64,000 nucleotides of DNA from Ophthalmolycus amberensis. Taxonomy: Eukaryota > Chordata > Actinopteri > Perciformes > Zoarcidae. The position numbers were made by a program, and so were the translations under genes. Positions 48,091-58,788 of the stretch are shown here, in pieces; position 1 is the first letter of the stretch; each line of letters begins with the position of its first letter. The stretch spans positions 529,501 to 593,500 of the forward strand of contig JAFEUB010001474.1 of assembly GCA_024529925.1 (NCBI GenBank), written 5' to 3'. The notes under the pieces are model-generated. The model saw only the letters and a list, made by a program, of their open reading frames with translations. It was not told the origin of the DNA and did not search any database.

Positions 48091-48245
48091 CACTATCTGG
48101 AAGTAGTCGCTGGGGATGACTTCCTCTCCGTTCTTCATCCAGCGAACAGTCGGCGGCGGGTTTCCCGTCACAGCACACTCCAGCTCGATGTCCGTGGACT
48201 CGTATGCATACGTGTTGGTCGGGTAGTTCAGGAACTGAGGAGGCA
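48091..48245 (-). CDS. dcc: dcc exon: first half of Ig domain 4
   Basis: 155-bp internal exon, entered in phase 1 (a G from the previous exon completes GTG) and left in phase 0. It codes VPPQFLNYPTNTYAYES, then the first Ig cysteine (ELECAVTG) and core tryptophan (VRWMKNGEE), ending SDYFQIV. In DCC this is the fourth Ig-like domain, which helps fold the Ig1-4 horseshoe of the extracellular region. The acceptor is TTTCTGCAG before TGCCTCC; the donor is GTG followed by gtgagt. The acceptor side is odd: the sequence from about 16 nt inside the exon back through the pyrimidine tract is the repeat unit of the adjoining 48/51-bp minisatellite, so many acceptor look-alikes stand upstream of this exon. 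Confidence 0.93.
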
Positions 48246-50095
48246 CTGCAGAAATACACAAAACAACACATAAACAAGAGAGGAAGTGAGGAGGCACTGC
48301 AGAAAGACACAAAACAACACATGAACAAGAGAGGAAGTGAGGAGGCACTGCAGAAATACACAAAACAACACGTAAACAAGAGAGGAAGTGAGGAGGCACT
48401 GCAGAAAGACACAAAACAACACATGAACAACAGAGGAACTGAGGAGGCACTGCAGAAATACACAAAACAACACATGAACAAGAGAGGAAGTGAGGAGGCA
48501 CAGAAATACACAAAACAACACATGAACAAGAGAGGAAGTGAGGAGGCACTGCAGAAATACACAAAACAACACATAAACAAGAGAGGAAGTGAGGAGGCAC
48601 AGAAATACACAAAACAACACGTAAACAAGAGAGCAAGTGAGGAGGCACAGAAATACACAAAACAACACGTAAACAAGAGAGGAAGTGAGGAGGCACTGCA
48701 GAAATACACAAAACAACACATGAACAAGAGAGGAAGTGAGGAGGCACTGCAGAAATACACAAAACAACACATAAACAAGAGAGGAACTGAGGAGGCACAG
48801 AAATACGCAAAACAACACATAAACAAGAGAGGAAGTGAGGAGGCACAGAAATACACAAAACAACACATAAACAAGAGAGGAACTGAGGAGGCACAGAAAT
48901 ACACAAAACACACGAACAAGAGAGGAAGTGAGGAGGCACTGCAGAAATACACAAAACACACATGAACAAGAGAGGAAGTGAGGAGGCACAGAAATACACA
49001 AAACAACACGTAAACAAGAGAGGAAGTGAGGAGGCACTGCAGAAATACACAAAACAACACGTAAACAAGAGAGGAACTGAGGAGGCACAGAAATACACAA
49101 AACAACACATAAACAAGAGAGGAAGTGAGGAGGCACAGAAATACACAAAACAACACATAAACAAGAGAGGAACTGAGGAGGCACAGAAATACACAAAACA
49201 CACGAACAAGAGAGGAAGTGAGGAGGCACTGCAGAAATACACAAAACAACACATGAACAAGAGAGGAAGTGAGGAGGCACAGAAATACACAAAACAACAC
49301 GTAAACAAGAGAGGAAGTGAGGAGGCACTGCAGAAATACACAAAACAACACATGAACAAGAGAGGAAGTGAGGAGGCACAGAAATACACAAAACAACACG
49401 TAAACAAGAGAGGAAGTGAGGAGGCACAGAAATACACAAAACACACGTAAACAAGAGAGGAAGTGAGGAGGCACAGAAATACACAAAACAACATATGAAC
49501 AAGAGAGGAAGTGAGGAGGCACAGAAATACACAAAACAACACGTAAACAAGAGAGGAAGTGAGGAGGCACAGAAATACACAAAACAACACACGAACAAGA
49601 GAGGAAGTGAGGAGGCACTGCAGAAATACACAAAACAACACATGAACAAGAGAGGAAGTGAGGAGGCACTGCAGAAATACACAAAACAACACGTAAACAA
49701 GAGAGGAAGTGAGGAGGCACAGAAATACACAAAACAACATATGAACAAGAGAGGAAGTGAGGAGGCACAGAAATACACAAAACAACACGTAAACAAGAGA
49801 GGAAGTGAGGAGGCACAGAAATACACAAAACAACACACGAACAAGAGAGGAAGTGAGGAGGCACTGCAGAAATACACAAAACAACACATGAACAAGAGAG
49901 GAAGTGAGGAGGCACTGCAGAAATACACAAAACAACACGTAAACAAGAGAGGAAGTGAGGAGGCACAGAAATACACAAAACACACGTAAACAAGAGAGGA
50001 AGTGAGGAGGCACAGAAATACACAAAACAACACGTAAACAAGAGAGGAAGTGAGGAGGCACAGAAATACACAAAACAACATATGAACAAGAGAGG
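48229..50095. repeat. 48/51-bp minisatellite made of copies of the Ig4 exon 3' splice site
   Basis: About 38 tandem units run head to tail from 16 nt inside the Ig4 exon to 50095. Read on the gene strand a unit is: TGCCTCCTCACTTCCTCTC, then TTGTTYAYGTGTTGTTTTGT, then GTATTTCTG with or without CAG. Sixteen units (51 bp, counting the true site) have the CAG; 22 units (48 bp) lack exactly three bases there. Units ending CTCAGTTCC match the exon start exactly; most have CTCACTTCC, which creates a branch-point-like CTCAC. At least three units also carry a 1-bp deletion in the AACAAC part. Because both main unit lengths are multiples of three and contain no stop, long open frames cross the array in several frames; these are a by-product, not separate genes. 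Confidence 0.95.
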
Positions 50096-50099
50096 AACA

Positions 50100-51060
50100 T
50101 TCACATTTCCCACGCAGTTTTAGAATTGTAGGATGTTTAGAACAGCATATTATATTTATTACCAGAATTAAGAATTGTAGTTATTCCCTGTGTGCTCTAA
50201 ATTAGCAAAACCTCTCTCTCGTCTTTTTATGCTAAGCTAAGCTAGCTGGCTAACTAGCCAGCAGATTTCCGGGCCAACACTTCCTTTTCTATGGGCTGCT
50301 CATTGTTTACAGTCTGATTACCAACTTAAGACCAGAGTTTGGCGTGAGAGAGCCGAGTTGCTGTGACAACGTAGGCAAATGTACATGCTGCGACCGGTCT
50401 GTATTTGTTCTTTCCGTGTTTATCACTCATGGCCTATGACAGAATATATTCATCAACATCTGAAAAGGAAGCGTGGGGATTAAGTGCAGCGGACTTTGAG
50501 ACGATCACTGCCCACGGCCGACCAACCAGACAGACCTACTGGACCAAATGCCACCAAGCTGCCCCAGAGAGGAGAGGGAGGAGAGACCAGAAGGAAGCTA
50601 AGCTAAACCAGCTAGGACCTGAGGCTTCTCCACTACGAACGAGTTCAATTGGCTGCTTGAACAAGTCTGAAGGAAAAAAGCAGTCTCGTGTCTCCAAAGT
50701 GACTGCTGGTAAACTGTCTACAGGCTCACTACGTTGTAAACAGGAAGGAAGGAGGGCGAGGCGCGAGGTGGCTGCCATCTTCCAGCTGTCACTGAACATC
50801 GTCTTTGACAACATGGACAGCAGCTCGCGGCTTCGAGGAGCAGAGACGTGAGGCAGAAGCCATTTTGAGGCTAGACGGGCATGAGGACGAAGCGTGGAGG
50901 CCTCGTGGAGGCCTCGTGAAGCAGCGAGCGCCGTGGCGACGCCGTCAGCGTCAAGACAACAAACATTCTCTCTCCGTCAGCAAACACACACACACACACG
51001 GGAACGTCCTGTAACTGTCTATGAACACACACACACACGTTCATGAGCCCTGTGTCATAT
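50100..51060. other. intronic sequence right of the acceptor array, no gene seen
   Basis: Holds GCTAAGCTAAGCTAGC-type repeat text near 50230 and a moderately GC-rich stretch at 50450-50960 with a plus-strand open frame of 148 codons (50405-50851). The predicted peptide is rich in charged residues and matches nothing I recognise; there is no clear splice signal or codon pattern to call it a gene. Short CA tracts lie at 50986-51040. Confidence 0.5.
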
Positions 51061-51071
51061 TAACACTTAAA

Positions 51072-51110
51072 ATATAGTACAGGGCCAAAAGTAAGCGGAC
51101 ACCAGAATAT
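51072..51110. mobile_element. possible Tc1/mariner terminal-repeat fragment
   Basis: TATAGTACAGGGCCAAAAGT followed by AAGCGGACACC resembles the GGCCAAAAGTNTNTGGACACC ends of fish Tc1-like elements. Only this short piece is seen. Confidence 0.35.
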
Positions 51111-51129
51111 TACCACATACAGCATGTGT

Positions 51130-51660
51130 GTATATTTGAAGATGAAAGGAAGGAGGGGTGGGTGGAGGATGGGAAGGAGGAATGAAAAAAGAAGAAAATA
51201 AGAAAGAGGACAAAAAGAAGAAGAAAAAGGATACAATGAATAGAAAAGACTTAAGAAGAGAAGTTAACGAGGGATGGAAAAAAAGGGAAGAAACAAACAA
51301 AAAAGGAAGAAAGAACAAAACTCAAGGAGGAGAGGAATGAAGTGGAAGGAGAAAAAGGAAGGGAAAAGGAAAAAAAGGACAAGAAAAAGAAAAAAAGGAC
51401 AGAGCAGAGGTAAAGAAAAGAGAGTGTGGGAAAGTGTGAAGGAGGGAACACAAGAGAAGAAAGAGAAAGCGATACCGAAAGGACGACAAAAAGAGTGAAG
51501 GGGAAGAAGATGAAAAAAAGGAGAGAGAAAACGGGAAGGAAGAGGAGAGGAAATAGTGAAAGAGAGCGAGCAACAAACAAAATGACTAAAAGGGGCGAGA
51601 ATAGGATAAGAGATGGATGAAGGAAGGAAAAGATGAGCGAGAGAGAGGAAAGGTAGACAG
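51130..51660 (+). repeat. long polypurine tract, about 530 bp
   Basis: A, G and little else on the plus strand (mixed GGAAGG, GAAAAAG, AGAGAG). It is therefore pyrimidine-rich in dcc transcripts. Open frames in it are low-complexity shadows. Confidence 0.9.
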
Positions 51661-52633
51661 TTCGCAGAGGAGGGGAGTTGTGTATTTGTCCCCCATCGAT
51701 ACATCATTATCTGGTGGTGTAACTTTATCACTGCAGTAATGCTCTAATTAAGAGCGAACGATTTCCCTTAAACCCTGAGCTGCTGCAGCCGCAGCACGCC
51801 AACAGCTACACAGCGGTGCACAAGCACGTGTGCAGGAACCAGCCCGAGACACTGAACACCAGAGACACGGGAGGACACGTCTCAACCAATCAGAAGCAGC
51901 CGGGTGTCGGTCGGCTGCAGTTCCTCTCATGTCCTCCAGCTGCTGCGCCGGGAAAAACTCTGGATCTAAGACTAAGATATCTAAATATGGCAACAAATTC
52001 AACGAAAATAGAAAAAGTAAATTACAACAAAATATTAAAAACAAGAGTAAAATTCTGGTTGAAACATTGGTCAACGGGCGGAAACACAAGACCGATTGGA
52101 ATCGCTAAACATGTGAGATGTGGGCGTACATTCAGAGGTCTGGAACCAGGCCTCGTTCTGGAGGCTTCTGAGCGACCCCCAGGAATCCAAGCTAATTGAT
52201 TTTCATGAAAATGTGTTCTTCTACCGCATGAAGAAGTAGAGTTGTGGAAGGCATAATAGCTTTCAAGTTACCCCCGTAGCAACAATACAAATACTGTTTC
52301 GACTATTTGTGATTCTGAAGGGTGATCACTGTTTACCTTGGGCCTTGCACAACACACACGAGGTGATAATCTATTTTCATAACACATACTATCTCTAATC
52401 CATCTTTAGACTATCTCCTCTGTTGCCGCACATCGGATACTGACATGACCTCTCCTGTCGGAACAGTTCCCTCATTACTTGGAGAAACCTGAAGCTGTGT
52501 TTCTTCTTCCTCAACGATCTCCCTTGTCGCTACCCAGCAGCCTTTGTTGTGTTCGGGGAATTCCCTCAGCGTCGGTTGATTGTTTGGATATTTCTTTTTC
52601 TTCTTTTTTTTCCCAGCAGACCCGCGAGTCTAA

Positions 52634-53667
52634 TGCTGCGTTCACACCGGTCGCGGTGATTTTTTGACGCACTGCAAAATCGCGTCCAACGCGCCGCCGG
52701 TCGTGTTCACACCAAACGCTGCAAAATCGCGTAGCGCCGGAGAGGGGGCGTGGTTTATCGACTGGAAGCCGTTCACCTGGCCGCCATTTCTTTCCGCTTT
52801 CAACCGTGAAAGGAATAAGGACAATTGCTGCTTTGTACGTGTTGTGGAAGTCCCTCAAACGTCGGAATGCCAAACGCCGTCATGTCTGGTTCATAATATT
52901 GTTCAGAGGAGCTCCGTGGATTTCATCGAGCTGTATTCACTGTGTCTAGCAAGCCACCGGTCGCTGTTTACTACAGCTGTAGGAACACAACATAAACTGA
53001 TTTGGCTGTGATTTAACGGAAAATAAACCGACAAAAAGGGACTCCGAAATAACTACATAATGATGCCGATTTGTACTTGTCTTCTCCGACAAAAAGGGAC
53101 TCCGAAATAACTACGTAATGATGCCGATTTGTAGGCTACTTGTCTTCTCAATGGAGCTCTGATGGATCGGTGCTAGGCTATGCTAACATCGTAGCAGCTC
53201 CACCAGCACTCAATAACGTCATGTAGACGTAAATACGGCAGCGTCTATTCATTGTTTGTACCGTATGGTTTACACACACACACACACACACGCATGTATA
53301 CACATAGTTTTGTCCAGTCTGTTGATATGAGGTATCGTAGAGCTCTGTGTAAACACAGACGGCTACAGGATTTATTTCCTGATTCAACAACGGCAGGAAG
53401 CCAGTGATGACAGGGGGAGCAACTCAACGCTGATAGGCTATCGCGCCACAGCGTCACGCGATTATGTCGCAGAAGTTGAAAAATTTCAACTCGCGCGTTG
53501 GCGATTTTGCGGCGTCCAACGCAAAAACGCGTCCAATGCAAAAACGCGTCCAACGCGCCGCGCCATCGCAAAATCGCGGCGCGCCAGTCTCATCGCGTCT
53601 GTGCATAGACTTTGTATATAATCTCGACGCACGTCAAAAAATCAACGCGACCGGTGTGAATGCAGCA
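52634..53667 (+). mobile_element. PIF/Harbinger-like non-autonomous DNA transposon, copy 2 (complete)
   Basis: 1034-bp element with terminal inverted repeats TGCTGCGTTCACACCGGTCG (left) and the complement of CCGGTGTGAATGCAGCA (right). It is flanked by TAA at 52631-52633 and 53668-53670, the TWA target duplication expected of PIF/Harbinger. The sub-terminal parts are rich in CGCGTC/GACGCG and AAAATCGCG motifs. No transposase domain is seen in any frame, so it would depend on a transposase made elsewhere. It has an internal direct duplication (about 53037-53155) and a short CA tract. A second, inverted copy lies at 35108-36033. Confidence 0.85.
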
Positions 53668-53995
53668 TAACGCTGATTACCTGGTCATCTGAGGAGACGT
53701 GTTAACAAAAGCTTGTTCTTCAGGCGACTCTTTGTGATGTGAAACGGAAACAGGCCTCGTTATTAACCGCATTAATGCCGTTCTACGTCCCGCTGGAAAC
53801 AGCTGAGAGCGGCCATTCATATGGTAATCAAGACGTATCAACAACCGGCTGACCTCCGCCAGACACAACAAGTCTGACACACTCTCACCTGGATCATCAT
53901 CATTCATTATGGGAAACAAAGTTCATGAAATCTGATGGAACAAAGACAATGTCAAACAATAGGGAATAATGTGCTGCTAGGATATCACTCTCTCT

Positions 53996-54017
53996 CTATA
54001 TATATATATATATCACA

Positions 54018-54058
<41 letters not shown>

Positions 54059-54364
54059 TATCAGTGATGTCGCCTCTCTATAGCTGCACCATAATGACTT
54101 CCACTCAGCATTCAAATGGAAATCAGCTCAATCGTTCATTTCAATGAACATCTGCTGTGTGTGTGGTGTGTGTTTGTGTGTGTGTGATAACCAGTGAAGG
54201 ACATTCACACACACACACGCACAGACACACACACGCACACACACACACATACAAACACACACTCAGTTAAACTCTCTTGGTGTGAACAGAAACTCGTTAG
54301 CCGCCTCTTTATATCTGTACTTAACCACCAATTATCTGTCATTAAGTACATCCACGGAGGCTCA

Positions 54365-54410
<46 letters not shown>
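53996..54410. repeat. (TA)n and three (CA)n tracts
   Basis: TA 53998-54013 followed by CA 54018-54056; CA with GC and AA breaks 54206-54262; CA 54367-54408. Confidence 0.93.
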
Positions 54411-56944
54411 TATCCTTCTCTCTGTGGACATGGTGTCTGAAATAGTTACCGGGTTGTGAATCATTCAGTCGTTCCAGAGTGAAGGGCTGATGTTAGCTGA
54501 AGCTTTAGAGGGCCGGTTGCTCAAACACACCACCGTTGTGTTGCAGTTGGCTGCTTTCAATATATATGATGTGTGTTTACCATGTATATGGTTCTTCTGA
54601 GACAAAAAATATATGTTTTCCTGATAAGAAATGTCATGTAATTTGGGCTTTACATGAGTTGGTGGCCTTCTAGGTGCCTAACTGGTGCTTTAGTTAAAGG
54701 GGACCTCCGCTGATTTAGTATTGCACGTCCATGGAGTTGCAGAAGTCACAAGAGACATTCTTTTCAAAAAGGCCCAAATCGAAGCAACAGAGGCCAAAAT
54801 ATCCTGATTTCGAGTCTGGGTCAAGGTCCAAAACATGTTGATCCTGTCTATTTCCCAAAATGCAACTAATACATGGCATGATTGTACTTGACCCTCCCTG
54901 CCAATTGAAACACCCAAGTCTTTTTTAAACTCCACAATCAGTTCGTAATGCAGGCGTTCCACACATGAGATGCGTATTTTGTACACTGTGTTATGTAAAA
55001 AAGGCATAAAACAAAAACACTGATTGCCGTTGGCAGTGACTAGATTAAAAATGACCGTTTCCTCGAGTAACACATGACAACTGACAATACGGATGCAGGA
55101 TTATTTGTTGATGCATTAACGTGTAACTGGTCGAGCCACTGCTACTGATTTTACATACAGTAACTCCAGCTGCCTGATTAACGTCGTAAAACAAACTACG
55201 TGTCTGTCTTTAAAACAGAGCAGCAGAGTAGAACGTGACATAGAATTGAATGCACAACAGAGTCCTTCCTCTCCACCCCCACATGCAGCAGACTGCTTAA
55301 ACATGTGATATCCACAGGCAGTCATCAGCCTGGAAATGAGTCTTGTATTTTATGCAGCATCTTCTGTTTGTGTTTGTAAAAAACATTAATTTATTTCTGT
55401 GGCGCTGAGAGAACTCGATTCCTCCTCATCAGTGCAAAGCCTTTGTCTTTGTACGCTGAGAACACATTTCATATCAAGACTCCTCATTACAGGAATGAAA
55501 CTGTTTGTGCTGAGAGCCGCTGCTCTTTCTCTCTGTGCAATTTTTTTTACATTCATTTTCAACAGAACCGCTGAGCGAGCACGGAAGAAAATCCGAAACG
55601 GTAATCAATCTTTAAATCGACTTGCCTAGGGGGGGGGGGGGGGATCTGTGAGAGCAGGACATGTTTAGAGAGTGATGAAGGGGGAAACTGATGGCGTCCC
55701 CATGATAGCTAAACCATTAGTAGTTTGTTCCGTCATTACACAAGGAAAACACGCTATTAGTGTTCCAGGACGTCATGGAGGAAGTCAGGTGACGTAATAT
55801 GAAGCGACGGAGGCCATGCAGACAGGCGGTCAGGGCGCCCCGTGTGTAACCAAAGGTCAATGCTGACTTATTTCATCTCACTCTTGCTGTTTAATTTAAG
55901 CAGTTAACTAGCACAACTAACAGGACCGAGGACAGAGACAAGAAGGACGGAGACATACATGGAGTGCTGCGGTCACATCACGGTGTGAGACAGAGAGAGA
56001 GAAGTTGGAAGGTGACAAAAATGAAGAGAGAGGTTTTTTTTTTTTTTTTTAACTACATTTCAGTGTCATATTGTTTTCATCAATGATATTGTGTATTTGC
56101 TATCAGCACCGTTTGGTGTTTGATGACCTCGTTGCTGTCTCATCATGGTCTCGTTTTGATCTGTAATCCATTGTACTGATCTCAGAAACAAAATCTGAAT
56201 TCCAAGTCGGGCTGGATAAATCTTGCCGTAGTTTGCTGATATAAACACACTTGACATCACAGCAACCCCATTGAATTACCTTTTCATCATTTTTTTTTAC
56301 TTTATTTAGTGTCTGTGGACTTCTTGTGTTGTGAAATGTGCGCTGTAACAACGTGCTAATTGAAATTTCCATTCCTAATAACAGGTGTAATTGATCAAAT
56401 TCATTTTGGTCTCACTGTGTTTAGTCTCTAACAGTCATTCCAGTGACCCAGCACGCACAATATCAGGGCTATGGCCCACCTAATTGGAACAGGGCTCTAA
56501 TTAATGTCATTAATTAAACCTAGGTTTATCCTGCAATGACGTGTCAGAGTGGTTGGTGTGGAAATGGTCTATTGAGGCGACATGATTTTCTTATCACAAA
56601 GAGAGGAGCAATTACAGCATCATTGAAGGACAAAACACCAGGGATCACCCAGAAAAATAAGAAAAGAACATTACCTGTAAATGATAAAGCAGTGGACGAG
56701 CCTTTGTTTGCTTTCAACCACAGAGAGCACTGGCCCTTCATTTGAAATGATATTAAAGACTGCTGTTATTTCTATTGCAGGGTTTATTTTATTTAGTAAG
56801 GCGCCTGTTTTCCTGCCTTAGTTTGGTGTTTTCCTGTTGTCCTCGTAAACTCACACATTTCAACAGCACTAATTACCTTCAGTACAACAGAGTTGTTTCA
56901 TACTCAGCACTCTTCTTTGCTGCTAAGACTTTCTCTTTTTAACC

Positions 56945-57235
56945 AGTTGGCAACCTCCGCTTTTGAAGAGTGAAGCCAAATAAATGTCTTCAAGCTGCAT
57001 TCTCTCTAATGTCCATCAGGGGGCGACTCCTCTGGTTGTATAGAAGTCTATGAGAAAATGACTCTACTTCTCTCTTGATTTATTCCCTCAGTAAACATTG
57101 TAAACATGAGTTTATGGTCTCAATCTCTAGTTTCAAGTCTTCTTCAATACAGCATGATGTTCATTTAGTAAATGATGGTCCATTTAGAGTCAAACAGACT
57201 ATAAAGCAGCGTATGCTTCAGGACGGGGCTACACA
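56945..57235 (-). repeat. dispersed repeat family R1, copy f
   Basis: The minus strand reads from the GTCTGTTTGACTCTAAATGG block through CCTGATGGACATTAGAGAGA to the end CGGAGGTTGCCAACTGG. The 5' third is missing. Confidence 0.85.
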
Positions 57236-57802
57236 ATTAAATAAATGGAGTAAGGTACGCTATCCTAAAAGGTAAAGGTAAAGAAATGTCTACATACAGG
57301 TGACTCCAGCCCTCTCAATGTTTTTTATCCAGTCTTCATCAGCAACTGCCTTTCTTTCTTTGGGCTATAATTTGATGCTTCCAAAAATGTCTGACTGATT
57401 GTTCTCTGCAGTCTGAACACAGAAATGAAAGACAGCTGTGTTTTGGAGGTTCCTTGCTCGACTGCAGCTCGCAGCAGAAAGGGCGGACTTCCAGCTGGTT
57501 GCAATGGCAGCGGCGGCCATCGTTTCAGGATGACACAGCAGATACGCTTATTGTCTAATTAGCTCGGTGCGACCCTCGCTGTCCGACAGATCCAAATCCT
57601 GTCAGATCAGCACAGTTGCCTTCCAGCCGGGCCGAGACACCAGAGGCCCGCCTCACGTGTCCGTCCCAGCTGGAGCTGTCTGTCCGGACGAACAGGTGGG
57701 GCGGGCATGAAGGTAATCGCTGACGACAAACCGGCAGGAATTGAGGACTCAGACAAACAGAGGGAGAGGAGTGCAACGTCAAAGGTCAAACAAGCTGCCA
57801 TT

Positions 57803-58788
57803 TAGTGGTGCAACGGATCATAAAACTCACCGTTCGAATCGGATCGCGGATCAGAGTCACGAATCGGATCGCAGATCGGATCGACAGAAAAGACAAAAAT
57901 GAGCAAATATAACTTTTACAGATCCCCGATTACGATTTTTTGCCGCCAATCCTAACTGCTGATCATTGATGATCCATATTGGCAGATACAGATCCCTTTG
58001 TCGTTTGATTATAGCAGCTGGTCTACAAGGATCCAGAATATATATTTTTTGCTACCGTCTAAAAATAACTTCAATCACTCTGAAGTCAGTTAAGTTCTAA
58101 ATGTTCTTTGTTATAGTTATCTGTTGAGTTTTTTTGGTCTTCATGAAAACACATCATTTAAATGATAAGGAAATATAAGATTGTATTTTTATGGATTAAA
58201 ACAAGTCTTGTCATTAGTGGTTTTAATGATTGTGATTGTATTATAAGCTGCTTAGAGCTAGTGTAAACAGGGTATAGTTCTGTCTCTAATATCTATTTAT
58301 GTTGTTTGAAAACGTTTCCTTCAAACAACCGGATCCAGTCTAGTTTCTCACCAACGCTACATTTCACGGGATTACATGTGAACACATCATGGTAATGTTA
58401 CTGTTTACCTTTGCCCAATTCTCATTTTCACTGAACAGAGCCTGAACGCATCACAATGTAACTGAAGGGAACATTCGTTCCTTGGCCGTTCGTGGTGCTG
58501 CTAACGTTACTAGCTCTCCTGTCAATTTAAACATTCTTATACAGTCCATGATTTACACACAGATTTATTGTTGACAATGTCACATTATCAGAGACTAGAA
58601 AAGCATAAAGGCTGATGTCCTGATCTCATATTTTACTGAATATTGGTGGATAACGATGTCAGTAAACGTTATTTCACACTGTGATGGTTAACGTTAAACT
58701 GTATTATTAATCCGCGGTTCACATGCGTGCCGAACCTTGAGGGGGGATCTCTACGGATCACGTTTGACAGTAGTGCGTTACACCACTA
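57803..58788 (+). mobile_element. hAT-like non-autonomous element, copy a
   Basis: 986-bp segment bounded by TAGTGGTGCAACGGATCA and its inverse CGTTACACCACTA. It holds a cluster of GGATCGGATC-type motifs near the left end and the sentence-like core GGATCCAGAATATATA near 58030. No transposase frame. A second, shorter, inverted copy lies at 62395-63011. The ends resemble fish hAT terminal repeats, but a clean 8-bp target duplication is not visible, so the superfamily is a likely guess. Confidence 0.75.

Larger units (their letters stand above)
53671..57802. other. dcc upstream intron, unassigned parts
   Basis: No Ig3 exon was found on the minus strand. Holds a G run (55629-55643), a T run (56034-56050), R1 copy f and the CA/TA tracts listed separately. 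Confidence 0.45.

Noticed and set aside
47855..50113. 752-, 683- and 617-codon minus-strand frames, and 162-253-codon plus-strand frames, over the 48/51-bp array
   Set aside because: Period effect of a minisatellite; only the last 155 bp of the 683-codon frame is a real exon. The plus-strand frames (EEALQKYTKQ) are the complement of the same repeat.
50405..50851. 148-codon plus-strand open frame
   Set aside because: No recognisable domain, promoter or splice context; composition is ordinary for chance in a GC-richer stretch.
51251..51731. Ser/Phe/Leu-rich open frames on the minus strand
   Set aside because: Translation of a 530-bp homopyrimidine strand; not coding.
52511..52873. 120-codon open frame at the left end of Harbinger copy 2 as a possible transposase remnant
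   Set aside because: No DDE or Myb/SANT motif; it runs from flanking sequence into the terminal repeat, which a transposase gene would not do.
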